Positions 51,067-58,584 of a DNA stretch of 64,000 bases are shown piece after piece. This DNA is from Catenuloplanes atrovinosus (GTDB lineage Bacteria; Actinomycetota; Actinomycetes; Mycobacteriales; Micromonosporaceae). The stretch lies in NCBI RefSeq assembly GCF_031458235.1, contig NZ_JAVDYB010000001.1, positions 2,315,001-2,379,000 of the forward strand, written 5' to 3'. The notes under the pieces were generated by a model. The model saw nothing but the letters and a program-made list of their open reading frames with translations, did no database searches and was not told where the DNA came from. The position numbers and the translations under genes are program-made. How positions within the stretch are numbered: the first letter of the stretch is position 1; each line of letters begins with the position of its first letter.

Positions 51067-51504
51067 GTGGACGTGCTGGTGCTGAACGCCGACCTCGGCC
51101 CGTTACACCGGGTCAGTCTCCGCCACGCGGTGCGGATGCTGGTGCGCCGCGTGGCGGAGGTTCACGAGTCGCGACCCGACACGCAGATCGGGGTCTGGCC
51201 GGTCCCGACCGTGGTCCGGCTGGTCACCTACGTGGTGACCCGCTGGCGCCACTCCCGGGGCCCCGCCTGGTCGCGGGCCGGCGTGCTGGTGCGGGACGGC
51301 CGGCGCTGCGCCTACTGCGGCGGCCACGCCTCGACCATCGACCACGTGCTGCCCCGCTCGCGCGGCGGCCGCAACTCGTGGGCGAACACCGTCGCCGCGT
51401 GCGGCGCATGTAACCAGCGCAAGGGTGATCGCACGCCGTCCGAGGCGCGCATGCCCCTGCGATTCCGGCCGGTCGCCCCCACCTGGGCGGCCCTGGCCAG
51501 GTGA
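51067..51504 (+). CDS. HNH endonuclease
   Basis: 145 residues. The zinc/HNH module is VRDGRRCAYCGGHASTIDHVLPRSRGG then NTVAACGACNQRKGDRTP: two C-x2-C knuckles around the His-Asn-His core, a metal-dependent nuclease. The N-terminal 75 residues (VLNADLGPLHRVSLRHAVRML) match the common free-standing actinobacterial HNH family, which is often a housekeeping-like gene of unknown role. It lies inside the tRNA cluster, between tRNA-Gly and tRNA-Gln, and has its own terminator. GGGAGGA precedes the GTG by 6 bases. Confidence 0.9.
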   Translation: MDVLVLNADLGPLHRVSLRHAVRMLVRRVAEVHESRPDTQIGVWPVPTVVRLVTYVVTRWRHSRGPAWSRAGVLVRDGRRCAYCGGHASTIDHVLPRSRGGRNSWANTVAACGACNQRKGDRTPSEARMPLRFRPVAPTWAALAR

Positions 51505-51535
51505 CGCGGTGGGCCGTCCACACGGCCCACCGCGT
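51504..51535 (+). terminator. terminator of the HNH gene
   Basis: Perfect 14-bp stem ACGCGGTGGGCCGT with a CCAC loop, starting at the last base of the HNH stop codon. Confidence 0.65.
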
Positions 51536-51540
51536 CCCGA

Positions 51541-51613
51541 TGCGGGCTGGTGCAATCCGGCAGCACATCCGGCTCTGGACCGGACGATGGGGGTTCGAGT
51601 CCTCCGCCCGCAG
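51541..51613 (+). tRNA. tRNA-Gln (CTG)
   Basis: Acceptor TGCGGGC/GCCCGCA, D-arm GTGC/GCAC, anticodon loop CTCTGGA, T-arm GGGGG-TTCGAGT-CCTCC. Confidence 0.9.
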
Positions 51614-51626
51614 CGCACCACCCCGG

Positions 51627-51717
51627 GGAGAGCTGGCCGAGCGGTCCAAGGCGGCGGTTTGCTACACCGCAGCAGGGGTGCCAACCTCTGCCGAGGGTTC
51701 GAATCCCTCGCTCTCCT
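51627..51717 (+). tRNA. tRNA-Ser (GCT)
   Basis: Acceptor GGAGAGC/GCTCTCC, long variable arm with AGGGGTGCCAACCTCT, anticodon loop TTGCTAC, T-loop TTCGAAT. A class II tRNA. Confidence 0.92.
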
Positions 51718-51721
51718 CCAC

Positions 51722-51794
51722 GCCTCTGTAGCTCAGCGGATAGAGCACCGGATTACGGATCCGGGGGCCGGGAGTTCGACTCTCTCCAGAGGCA
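51722..51794 (+). tRNA. tRNA-Arg (ACG)
   Basis: Acceptor GCCTCTG/CAGAGGC, anticodon loop TTACGGA, T-arm GGGAG-TTCGACT-CTCTC. It is only 4 bases after tRNA-Ser, a pair also common in other actinobacteria. Confidence 0.92.
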
Positions 51795-52028
51795 CGATGC
51801 GTCTGCCATCAAAGGATTCCCATGAGGCATCCTGCCGTCATGGGTACGTGACAGCCGTCGCCCGCCGCGCCGGCCTATCATCCGTCCCCGCGCGGCCGCC
51901 GTTCACCATACGGGGATCATGATCTACCGGCTGTCCGGGGGCGAGGACGGCCTGCTGGAGGCGGTCTCGGCGCCCGGCGGCGATTCGCCGCACCGCCCGG
52001 CACCGGCAGATCGCTTCGGCCTCGCGTA

Positions 52029-52100
52029 CGGGATGTGGCGCAGTGGTAGCGCACCGGTCTGGGGGACCGGGGGCCGCCGGTTCGAGTCCGGCCATCCCGA
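52029..52100 (+). tRNA. tRNA-Pro (GGG)
   Basis: Acceptor CGGGATG/CATCCCG, D-arm GCGC, anticodon loop CTGGGGG, T-arm GCCGG-TTCGAGT-CCGGC. The 234 bases before it hold no recognisable gene. Confidence 0.88.
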
Positions 52101-52128
52101 CGTGGCGGGCGCACGAGCCCGCCCTCTT

Positions 52129-52213
52129 GGAGACGCCAGCCGATTGGCGCCGGCCACCGTCCCGAAAACGGTTGGGGGTAACACCCGTGGGCGTTCGACT
52201 CGCCCCGTCTCCG
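52129..52213 (+). tRNA. aberrant tRNA-Ser (CGA)-like gene
   Basis: A full acceptor stem (GGAGACG/CGTCTCC), long variable arm (GGGT-AAC-ACCC) and intact T-arm (GGGCG-TTCGACT-CGCCC) are present. The anticodon stem ACCGT/ACGGT closes a loop CCCGAAA, so position 33 is C. The stretch between acceptor and D-stem is CCA, so U8 is missing and one base is extra. It is probably non-functional or specialised. Confidence 0.6.
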
Positions 52214-52214
52214 C

Positions 52215-52287
52215 GTTCCGATAGCTCAGCAGGGAGAGCGCCGCCCCGACAAGGCGGAGGCCGCCGGTTCGACCCCGGCTCGGAACA
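52215..52287 (+). tRNA. tRNA-Val (GAC) with C33
   Basis: Acceptor GTTCCGA/TCGGAAC, D-arm GCTC/GAGC, anticodon stem CCGCC/GGCGG, loop CCGACAA, T-arm GCCGG-TTCGACC-CCGGC. Everything is canonical except C in place of U33. It begins one base after the preceding tRNA-like gene. Confidence 0.75.
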
Positions 52288-52299
52288 CGCCCGACGCAC

Positions 52300-52371
52300 G
52301 CCCGCATGGCTCAGCGGAAGAGCGCCGCTCTCACACAGCGGAGGCCCCAGGTTCGATCCCTGGTGCGGGCA
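52300..52371 (+). tRNA. tRNA-Val (CAC)
   Basis: Acceptor GCCCGCA/TGCGGGC, anticodon loop CTCACAC with U33, T-arm CCAGG-TTCGATC-CCTGG. Confidence 0.88.
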
Positions 52372-52372
52372 C

Positions 52373-52446
52373 GGTGACCGTAGCTCAGTGGTAGAGCGCC
52401 GGACCGTGGCTCCGGAGGCCGTTCGGTTCGATCCCGACCGGTCACC
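52373..52446 (+). tRNA. tRNA-His (GTG) with C33
   Basis: The extra G-1 opposite discriminator C, unique to tRNA-His, is present. The acceptor is GTGACCG/CGGTCAC. The anticodon stem CCGGA/TCCGG closes loop CCGTGGC, so U33 is replaced by C. The first T-stem pair is mismatched. Confidence 0.72.
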
Positions 52447-52883
52447 CTGTTTCCCGACCATCCGCTGTGCACTCTTCCGCGGGCGACCGCCCGGCTCGAC
52501 CGCGTCCCGTGGCGCCAGAACGCCGCCGTGGCGAGCGTGCACGTCCAGTGCGGCGGCCGGAACCAATCCCGGCACAACGCTCAGCTGTGGCACACGGACC
52601 TGCTGGCGAGGCGGGCCGGTGCGCGGGTTGAGCGAACGCGGGTCCATGCCGGCGGCGACTTGATCGGCTTCTCCGGCGCGCCTGCGGTGGTTGGACCATC
52701 CCGATGAACGCGGCGAGGAACGGTACGTCGACGCCGATCGGTGCGAGCGGCTGGTCGCGGCGCGTCGTGTGCGGCCCGGCGTGCCGAACGAAACCCTGGA
52801 TACGGAGATACGGTGACCGGCCTTCGCCGGCCGAACCCGCACCCGACGACGGTCCCTAGTCTGCGGGATCTCGGCTCGTTCTC
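52447..52883. other. gap after the tRNA array with a possible gene fragment
   Basis: A plus-strand frame with strongly GC-rich third positions runs to a TGA at 52705-52707. It includes VHVQCGGRNQSRHNAQLWHT, then DLLARRAGARVERTR. It has no upstream start except a GTG at 52528 without a ribosome site. I do not recognise it; it may be the end of a degraded gene. The rest shows nothing clear. Confidence 0.3.
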
Positions 52884-52942
52884 ACTTTGTGAGGCTCAGG
52901 CACCTTATTCGGCTCGAATAAGGTGCCTGAGCCTCACAAAGT
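52884..52942. repeat. perfect 27-bp inverted repeat with 5-base loop
   Basis: Arms ACTTTGTGAGGCTCAGGCAC... and the exact complement surround GGCTC. It is A/T-richer than its surroundings and not attached to any gene end. Confidence 0.9.
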
Positions 52943-53080
52943 CACAGTGGACGGCCGGACCGGTTGTCAATATGGTGAAATTTCGGGCGCAAAGCGCCCG
53001 AGCCCCAACCGGCGGCCGGACCCCGCGGTCGGTCTCGCCGCCGGTCCTGCGGCCGGACCCGCGCTCGTTCCTGCGGCGCG

Positions 53081-53519
53081 GCTTGCCGCCGGAATCGCGT
53101 TCGGACCGGCGGCCGGATCGGCGGGCCGGTCCTGTGGTGGGGCTTGCCGCCGGAATCGCGTTCGGACCGGCGGCCGGATCGGCGGGCCGGTCCTGTGGTG
53201 GGGCTTGCCGCCGGAATCGCGTTCGGACCCGCGTTGGGACCGGCGGCCGGATCGGCGGGCCGGTCCTGTGGTGGGGCTTGCCGCCGGAATCGCGTTCGGA
53301 CCCGCGTTGGGACCGGCGGCCGGACGTGTGGTGGGGCTTGCCGCCGGAATCGCGTTCGGACCCGCGTTGGGACCGGCGGCCGGACGTGTGGTGGGGCTTG
53401 CCGCCGGAATCGCGTTCGGACCCGCGTTGGGACCGGCGGCCGGACGTGTGGTGGGGCTTGCCGCCGGAATCGCGTTCGGACCCGCGTTGGGACCGGCGGC
53501 CGGACGTGCGGCGGCCCTG
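53081..53519. repeat. 60-bp minisatellite
   Basis: Copies beginning GCTTGCCGCCGGAATCGCGT start at 53081, 53142, 53203, 53276, 53336, 53396 and 53456 (unit lengths 61, 61, 73, 60, 60, 60). Degenerate copies continue to about 53640. The 61- and 73-base units shift the frame, so it is not a coding repeat. Confidence 0.85.
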
Positions 53520-53755
53520 CCGCCGGAACCGCGTTCGACCCGCGTTCGGACCGGCGGCCGGATGTGCGGCGCGCCTGGCGCCGGATCCGCGTTCGGACCC
53601 GCGGTGGGATCGGCGGCCGGAAGCACCGCCGGGGCGGTCACCGGAACGTTGGAGCGGCGCTTGCCGGACGTCAGCGAGACGCTGCGATGAACGACCCCGC
53701 ACGCAAGGTGTGGCGGCTTCCCCCCGGGCGGCGCACGGGGTTCGCATTGAGCCGC

Positions 53756-53811
53756 GCGGGACCGGCAGGGAGGCCGGCCAACGGCCGACCGGTGCCCGCG
53801 GGAGCATGCGG
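53756..53811 (-). repeat. 56-bp dispersed repeat, copy B
   Basis: Exact reverse complement of 46082-46137. It lies between the minisatellite and the ABC-transporter terminator. Confidence 0.85.
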
Positions 53812-53844
53812 ACCGCGACCACGCCGCAAGCGGGAAAAGAAGAT

Positions 53845-53876
53845 CCGGCGCCACGGGGAGTCTGCCGTGGCGCCGG
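53845..53876 (-). terminator. terminator of the sugar ABC operon
   Basis: Perfect 12-bp stem CCGGCGCCACGG with an 8-base loop. Reading in the operon direction it is followed by ATCTTCTTTT. Confidence 0.75.
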
Positions 53877-53889
53877 AGAAAGAAACCGG

Positions 53890-54717
53890 TTACTTGCCGA
53901 AGCCGGCGGTGAGGCCGCTGAGGAGCTGGCGGCGGCCGATGGCGTAGGCGACGATGATCGGGATGGTGGTGAGGGTGACGGAGGCCGCGATGGCCGGGAA
54001 GTTGATGCCGAATTCGCCCTGGTAGGTCCAGAGGGCGAGGGGCATGGTGCGCTGGTCCGGGGTTTGCGTGAGGACCAGCGGCAGGATGAAGCCGTTCCAG
54101 ATCGTCAGTGCGTTGTAGATGGTGACGGTGACCAGGGCGGGGCGGGTCAGCGGGAAGGCCAGCCGCCACAGCGTGCCCCATTCGGTGGCGCCGTCGACGC
54201 GCATGGACTCGAAGAGTTCGCGGGGGACGTCGCGGATGAAGTTGGCGAGGACGAGGACGGAGAGCGGGATGGCGAAGGCGATCGAGGGCAGGATGATCGC
54301 CGCCAGCGTGTCGTACATGTGCAGGCGGATGATGATCAGGTAGACCGGGATGACCACGGCCTGGAGCGGGATGGCGAGGCCGAGCAGGAACACCGAGTTT
54401 ATCGATCGGAGCCAGCGGTTGCCGGCGCCGCGGACGATGGCGTAGGCGGCCATGAAGGCGACGGTGACGGCCGGGATGACCGCGCCGGCGGAGACGACCA
54501 CGCTGTTCAGGAAGTACCGGATGAAGCCGGCCTCCACGACGGTGCGGTAGTTGTCCAGCGTCGGCTCGGCCGGGGGCGCCAGCGTGTCGGTGATGAAGTA
54601 GGTGGCCTGCGTCTTGAAGCTGGTGATGACGACCCAGTAGATGGGCAGCATCACGACGAGCAGCCAGAGCCAGCCGAACGCGCCGCCGATCCAGTTCAGC
54701 CGGAGCAGCCGGTACAT
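53890..54717 (-). CDS. carbohydrate ABC transporter permease (MalG type)
   Basis: 275 residues, six membrane helices. The coupling-loop EAA motif is ELFESMRVDGATEWGTLW then RLAFPLTRPAL, characteristic of importers of the CUT1 sugar class. It begins MYRLLRLNWIGGAFGWLW. It lies 2 bases after the partner permease gene, in the order binding protein, MalF type, MalG type. No ATPase gene is present; CUT1 systems in actinobacteria usually share the MsiK ATPase encoded elsewhere. Confidence 0.92.
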   Translation of the reverse strand: MYRLLRLNWIGGAFGWLWLLVVMLPIYWVVITSFKTQATYFITDTLAPPAEPTLDNYRTVVEAGFIRYFLNSVVVSAGAVIPAVTVAFMAAYAIVRGAGNRWLRSINSVFLLGLAIPLQAVVIPVYLIIIRLHMYDTLAAIILPSIAFAIPLSVLVLANFIRDVPRELFESMRVDGATEWGTLWRLAFPLTRPALVTVTIYNALTIWNGFILPLVLTQTPDQRTMPLALWTYQGEFGINFPAIAASVTLTTIPIIVAYAIGRRQLLSGLTAGFGK

Positions 54718-54719
54718 CG

Positions 54720-55646
54720 TTACATCCCCTCCTGCTGGCTCTCGTCGCCGCGTCCGCCCAGCCGGCGCAGCAGCTGGGACATGATCAGGCCGACCAGGAC
54801 GAGGATGACCGCGATGGCGCTGGCCGGTCCCATCAGGTCGGCTTGGAAGCCGGTCTTGTACATGTCCAGCGCGAGTGTCAGGGTCGCGTCACCGGGACCG
54901 CCGGCGGTCAGCACGTAGATCAGGTCGAACAGCGTCAGCGAGCCGACCACCATCAGCGTGGAGGACGTGACGATCGTGTAGCGCAGCTGCGGCAGCGTGA
55001 TGCTGAAGAACTGCCGGACCCGGCCCGCGCCGTCGATCAGCGACGCCTCGTACATGGTGGTCGGGATGGCCCGGACCGCGCCCTGGTAGATCAGCGAGTG
55101 GAACGGGATGTACTGCCAGGACACGATGAAGACCAGCACGCCGACCGCGAGCGTGGAGTCGCCGAGCCAGTCCTGCCGGAGCAGGCCCATCCCGGGCCCG
55201 CTGCCGACGCCGAAGTTCGGGTCGAGCAGCGACTTGTACATGATCGCGATGGCGGCGGAGCTGAACAGCAGCGGCACGAAGTAGAGCACCGCGAGGAACC
55301 CGCGGTAGCGCTTGTGCGCGGCCAGGAACACGCCGATCAGGATGGACAGCGGGGTCTGGACCAGCCAGGACAACCCCATGATCAGGAACGTCACCCAGAG
55401 CGCGTGCGGCAGGTCCGGGTCGCGCAGCACCGCGGTCCAGCTGGTGAGGCCGGACGGCTGGATCGGGCCGATCTTGTCCCAGGTGGTGAAGCTGAGCGCG
55501 AGCACGCCGAGCAGCGGCACGATCCCGAACGCGGTGAACATCAGCAGTGCGGGCAGCGTCAGCCAGATCAGCGCGCCACTCCGCCCGCCGGCGCGGGTGG
55601 CGCGGGACTCGGACACCCGCACGGCGGGCGGAGCGAGCGTGGTCAT
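54720..55646 (-). CDS. carbohydrate ABC transporter permease (MalF type)
   Basis: 308 residues with six membrane helices. The EAA loop is TTMYEASLIDGAGRVRQFFSITLPQLR, and the periplasmic loop is TAGGPGDATLTLALDMYKTGF, both typical of CUT1 permeases. Its ATG overlaps the stop of the binding-protein gene (ATGA). It forms a heterodimer with the product of the next gene. Confidence 0.92.
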   Translation of the reverse strand: MTTLAPPAVRVSESRATRAGGRSGALIWLTLPALLMFTAFGIVPLLGVLALSFTTWDKIGPIQPSGLTSWTAVLRDPDLPHALWVTFLIMGLSWLVQTPLSILIGVFLAAHKRYRGFLAVLYFVPLLFSSAAIAIMYKSLLDPNFGVGSGPGMGLLRQDWLGDSTLAVGVLVFIVSWQYIPFHSLIYQGAVRAIPTTMYEASLIDGAGRVRQFFSITLPQLRYTIVTSSTLMVVGSLTLFDLIYVLTAGGPGDATLTLALDMYKTGFQADLMGPASAIAVILVLVGLIMSQLLRRLGGRGDESQQEGM

Positions 55647-56965
55647 TTGCCGATGACCGCGTTCATGTTGTCGACCCACTGCTGCGGGCTGACCTGTCCC
55701 TGGAAAAGCTTGGCGATGTTGTCCAGCAGCGTCTCCGCCGCGGTCGGGCTCAGCGCCTGGTCCCAGGACTGGGCGAACACCTTGGCGTTGATCGAGAGGT
55801 CGTAGACGAACTTGAGGAACTCGCCGTTCGGCTGGCCGGCGAACTGGGCGTCGCTGCCCTTGATGATCGGTACGTTGCCCGTCTTGATCCATTCGCCGGG
55901 TTCCTTGTCGTCGACCAGGGTGGCGAGGAACTTCTTCCCCACCTCCTTCGCCTCCGGGGTGGCGTTGGAGGCGATCGACAGGTAGTGGCCCGGGTTGCCG
56001 ACCTGGTTCGTCGGGTCGCCCTTGCCGCCCTCGACCGGCGGGAAGTTCATGTAGCCGAGGCCGCCGTTCTTGACGAAGTCGCCGCCCTGGGTGGCTTGGA
56101 TGCCGTACGACCAGGAGCCGTGCACCATCATCGCGGCCCGGCCGGTGTGCAGCAGCGCCTGGTCGGCGTGGGTGTCCGCGGCGATCGACGAGAAGCCCTG
56201 GATGAAGCCCTTCGCGTCGACGAGTTGCTTGACCCGGTTGAGCATCTCCAGCACGGCCGGGTGGGACCACGCGTTCGGCTCGCCCGCGAAGACCTGGTCG
56301 AAGACCTCGGGACCGGCGGCGCGGTCGAGCAGCAGCTCCAGCCACATCATGTTGGTCCACCGGGACTGGCCGCCGAGCGCGAACGGCGCGATGCCGGCCG
56401 CGTTGAATTTCGGCACCAGCGCCATGATGTCGCCCCACGACTGCGGCGGCTCCGCGCCGACCTGCTCGAAGACGTTCTTGTTCCAGTAGAGCAGGATCGG
56501 CTGCACGCTCTCGTGCGGCATCCCGTAGATCTTGCCGTCCACCGTGCCGGCCGCGAACGAGGTGGGGAACAGCTTGTCCTTGATGGCCGGGTTCTGCGTG
56601 AACCAGTCGGTCAGGTCGTCCACCTGGCCGGCCTTGACGTAGGACCGGAGCGTGCCGCCGCCCCAGCCCCAGACCAGCGTGGGGCCCTCGCCCGCGCCGA
56701 TCGAGGTCTTGATCTTCTGCTTGAACGCGTCGTTCTGGAAGAACAGCGGTGCGATCTTGGTGTCCGGGTTGGCCGCGTTGAACCGGTCGATCGCCGCCTT
56801 GCGGGCCGGCTCGCCGGGCGGGCCGCTCAGCGACCAGTAGGTGGCGGCGCTGGAGCCGCCGGCCGAGCCGGGGCCGGCGGACCCGCACGCGGCCAGCGCG
56901 GTGGCCGCACCGGCTCCGACGCCGAGGCCGAGGAGGTGACGACGGGACAAGGCTTTACCGATCAT
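55643..56965 (-). CDS. sugar ABC transporter substrate-binding lipoprotein
   Basis: 440 residues. The signal has SRRHLLGLG (possibly a Tat signal) and lipobox ALAACGS, anchoring the protein outside the membrane. The mature part follows the family 1 solute-binding fold: PARKAAIDRFNAANPDTKIAP, IYGMPHESVQPILLYWNKNVF, AAMMVHGSWSYGIQ, YLSIASNATPEAKEVGKKF. The substrate is an oligosaccharide, perhaps xylobiose-like given the CGAAA-N-TTTCG operator upstream; that link is inferred. Confidence 0.9.
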   Translation of the reverse strand: MIGKALSRRHLLGLGVGAGAATALAACGSAGPGSAGGSSAATYWSLSGPPGEPARKAAIDRFNAANPDTKIAPLFFQNDAFKQKIKTSIGAGEGPTLVWGWGGGTLRSYVKAGQVDDLTDWFTQNPAIKDKLFPTSFAAGTVDGKIYGMPHESVQPILLYWNKNVFEQVGAEPPQSWGDIMALVPKFNAAGIAPFALGGQSRWTNMMWLELLLDRAAGPEVFDQVFAGEPNAWSHPAVLEMLNRVKQLVDAKGFIQGFSSIAADTHADQALLHTGRAAMMVHGSWSYGIQATQGGDFVKNGGLGYMNFPPVEGGKGDPTNQVGNPGHYLSIASNATPEAKEVGKKFLATLVDDKEPGEWIKTGNVPIIKGSDAQFAGQPNGEFLKFVYDLSINAKVFAQSWDQALSPTAAETLLDNIAKLFQGQVSPQQWVDNMNAVIGK

Positions 56966-57378
56966 GTTGAACTCCGTACTCGAGACGCTGGGTTGCGCTT
57001 GCCGGGTTCGCTCTGCGGAAAGCCCTGGCGCGGCCGAGCGGGCGCGCCGAGGACGAGGTGGCGCCAACCGTAAATTCGCGGAAACCCTCGTGTCAATGTT
57101 CCGAAACTTTCGAGATCGGCGTCGGAAACATGCGGAGCGCCGCTCCCGGACATATCGATGCTGGTCACGGGCGTTGCTGAAAAAAGACGACCATGCTCCG
57201 GTACGTACGGTGAGCGCGTTCCAGAAGGGTGCCGCCGAAAAGTTCCGGAAAATTGTGGCGTGTCGCCGATCGTCGGTTGCTCCGCAAAATGCGATGCTGT
57301 CCGGTCGAGCACCGAAATCGGGCTGTGATTGACTGGCGTGCATGGTTCAGCGTCCGGCCAGGCCCGCCCGGTGATCCG
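56966..57378. other. divergent control region of the ABC operon and tandem TetR gene
   Basis: 413 bases, clearly A/T-richer than the rest. It contains the ABC promoter and operator (next entry). Further in are GGAAAATTG, GAAAAAAGACG and ACGTACGTACG-type stretches that may hold the TetR promoter. No gene seen. Confidence 0.5.
57067..57112 (-). promoter_or_regulatory. promoter and operator of the sugar ABC operon
   Basis: On the minus strand, -35 TTGACA (57096-57091) and -10 TACGGT (57072-57067) are 18 bases apart. The dyad CGAAA-G-TTTCG (57102-57112) stands just upstream and matches the CGAA-N-TTCG type bound by BxlR-like LacI regulators. The leader is about 95 bases. Confidence 0.7.
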
Positions 57379-58539
57379 GTGAGCGCCGGGCCGTCCGCGG
57401 CCACCCGCCCGCGCAACCGCAAGCAGCTCATCGTCGAGGCGGCGGGCCAGGTCTTCACGGAGCGCGGCTACCACGCGGCCTCGATGGAGGAGATCGCCGG
57501 CGCGGTCGGGATCACGGCCGCCGCCCTCTACCGCCACTTCCCGAACAAGTACGCGCTGTTCGCCGCGTGTGCGGACGGCATGGTGGACCGGCTCGCCGCC
57601 GCGGTGGACGGCGCGCCACCGGACGCACCGCTGCGCGACCTGCTCACCGCGATCGTGGCGGTCACGGTCGCGCACCGTGCCTCGGGCGGGCTCTACCGGT
57701 GGGAGGCCCGCTACCTCGAGCGGGCCGACCGGCGGCGGGTGCGGGCCCGGTTCGCGCACGTCGTGGCGCGGGTGACGGAGGCGGTGCGGCGCGAGTACCC
57801 GCTGCCCGAGGAGCGGCTGCGCGCGGTGGCCGCGCTCGGTGCGATCGGCTCCGTCACCATGCACCGCACCTCGATCGCGCCGCGCCGGATCGACGAGCTG
57901 CTGCCGGCCGCCGCGCTCCGGGTGGCCGCCACCGACCCGGCCTCGGCCGCGGGCAGCGCGGACGCGGTGGAGTTGCCCGCCCGGCCGGTGCCGCGCACCC
58001 GGCGGGCCGAGATCCTCGCGGCGGCCGTGCCGCTGTTCGCCCGGGACGGCTTCGCCACCGTCACCAACGGGCAGATCGCGGCCGCGGTGGGATTGGCGCC
58101 GTCCGCGATCTACCGGCACTATCCCGGCAAGGTGGACATCCTGGTCGCCGCGTGCCTGCAGGCGGCGGACCTGCTGGCCCAGGCTGTGGACCGCAGCCTG
58201 CGGCGGTCCGCCGGGCCCGAGTCCGCGGTGCGCGCGCTGACCGCGGCGTACGTGGCCTACAGCTTCGAGCACAACGCGCTGAACAGCGTGGCCGAGGCGG
58301 AGGTGCGCGGGCTGCCGGCCGACGTGCGGCGCCCGCTGATCGTGGCGCAGCGCGAGCACATCGCGGTGTGGGAGCGGCAGTTGCGGGCGGCGCGCCCGGA
58401 GCTGGACGCGCGGCAGGCCCGGCTGCTGGTGCACGCCGCGTTCGGCGTGGTGGTCGAGGCCGGGCGCGCCCTGCGCTGGCAGGACACGCCCGGAAACCGC
58501 GACGCGGTCACGGCGCTGGCGGCCGGCGCACTGCTGTAG
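57379..58539 (+). CDS. tandem TetR regulator (two TetR units fused)
   Basis: 386 residues. Two complete HTH units are visible: IVEAAGQVFTERGYHAASMEEIAGAVGITAAALYRHFPNK (about residues 14-53) and ILAAAVPLFARDGFATVTNGQIAAAVGLAPSAIYRHYPGK (about 210-250), each followed by a helical ligand domain. Internal duplication makes one polypeptide equivalent to a dimer. The GTG at 57379 is chosen, with another in-frame GTG at 57325. It is divergent from the sugar ABC operon, but its target could also be itself. Confidence 0.85.
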   Translation: MSAGPSAATRPRNRKQLIVEAAGQVFTERGYHAASMEEIAGAVGITAAALYRHFPNKYALFAACADGMVDRLAAAVDGAPPDAPLRDLLTAIVAVTVAHRASGGLYRWEARYLERADRRRVRARFAHVVARVTEAVRREYPLPEERLRAVAALGAIGSVTMHRTSIAPRRIDELLPAAALRVAATDPASAAGSADAVELPARPVPRTRRAEILAAAVPLFARDGFATVTNGQIAAAVGLAPSAIYRHYPGKVDILVAACLQAADLLAQAVDRSLRRSAGPESAVRALTAAYVAYSFEHNALNSVAEAEVRGLPADVRRPLIVAQREHIAVWERQLRAARPELDARQARLLVHAAFGVVVEAGRALRWQDTPGNRDAVTALAAGALL

Positions 58540-58584
58540 AGCCCGTATCGACGTGGGCTGCCGGGCCGCACGTCGATTCGGCTC
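58540..58584. repeat. extragenic palindrome GAGCC...CGACGTG
   Basis: The plus strand reads GAGCCCGTATCGACGTGGG, CTGCCGG, then GCCGCACGTCGATTCGGCTC, an imperfect inverted repeat between convergent genes. Its left half recurs inverted at the end of the 10062-10236 gap. Confidence 0.6.

Noticed and set aside
51795-52028. Additional tRNA genes in the gap before tRNA-Pro
   Set aside because: No T-loop TTCRANNC with a matching acceptor pair was found; GCGGCGATTCGCCGC is only a short hairpin.
53081-53640. CRISPR array
   Set aside because: Whole 60-73-base units repeat without unique spacers, and no cas genes are present.
52741-54918. A 725-codon plus-strand open frame
   Set aside because: It runs antisense through the ABC permease gene and across the frame-shifting minisatellite; composition and lack of motifs show it is a by-product of high GC.
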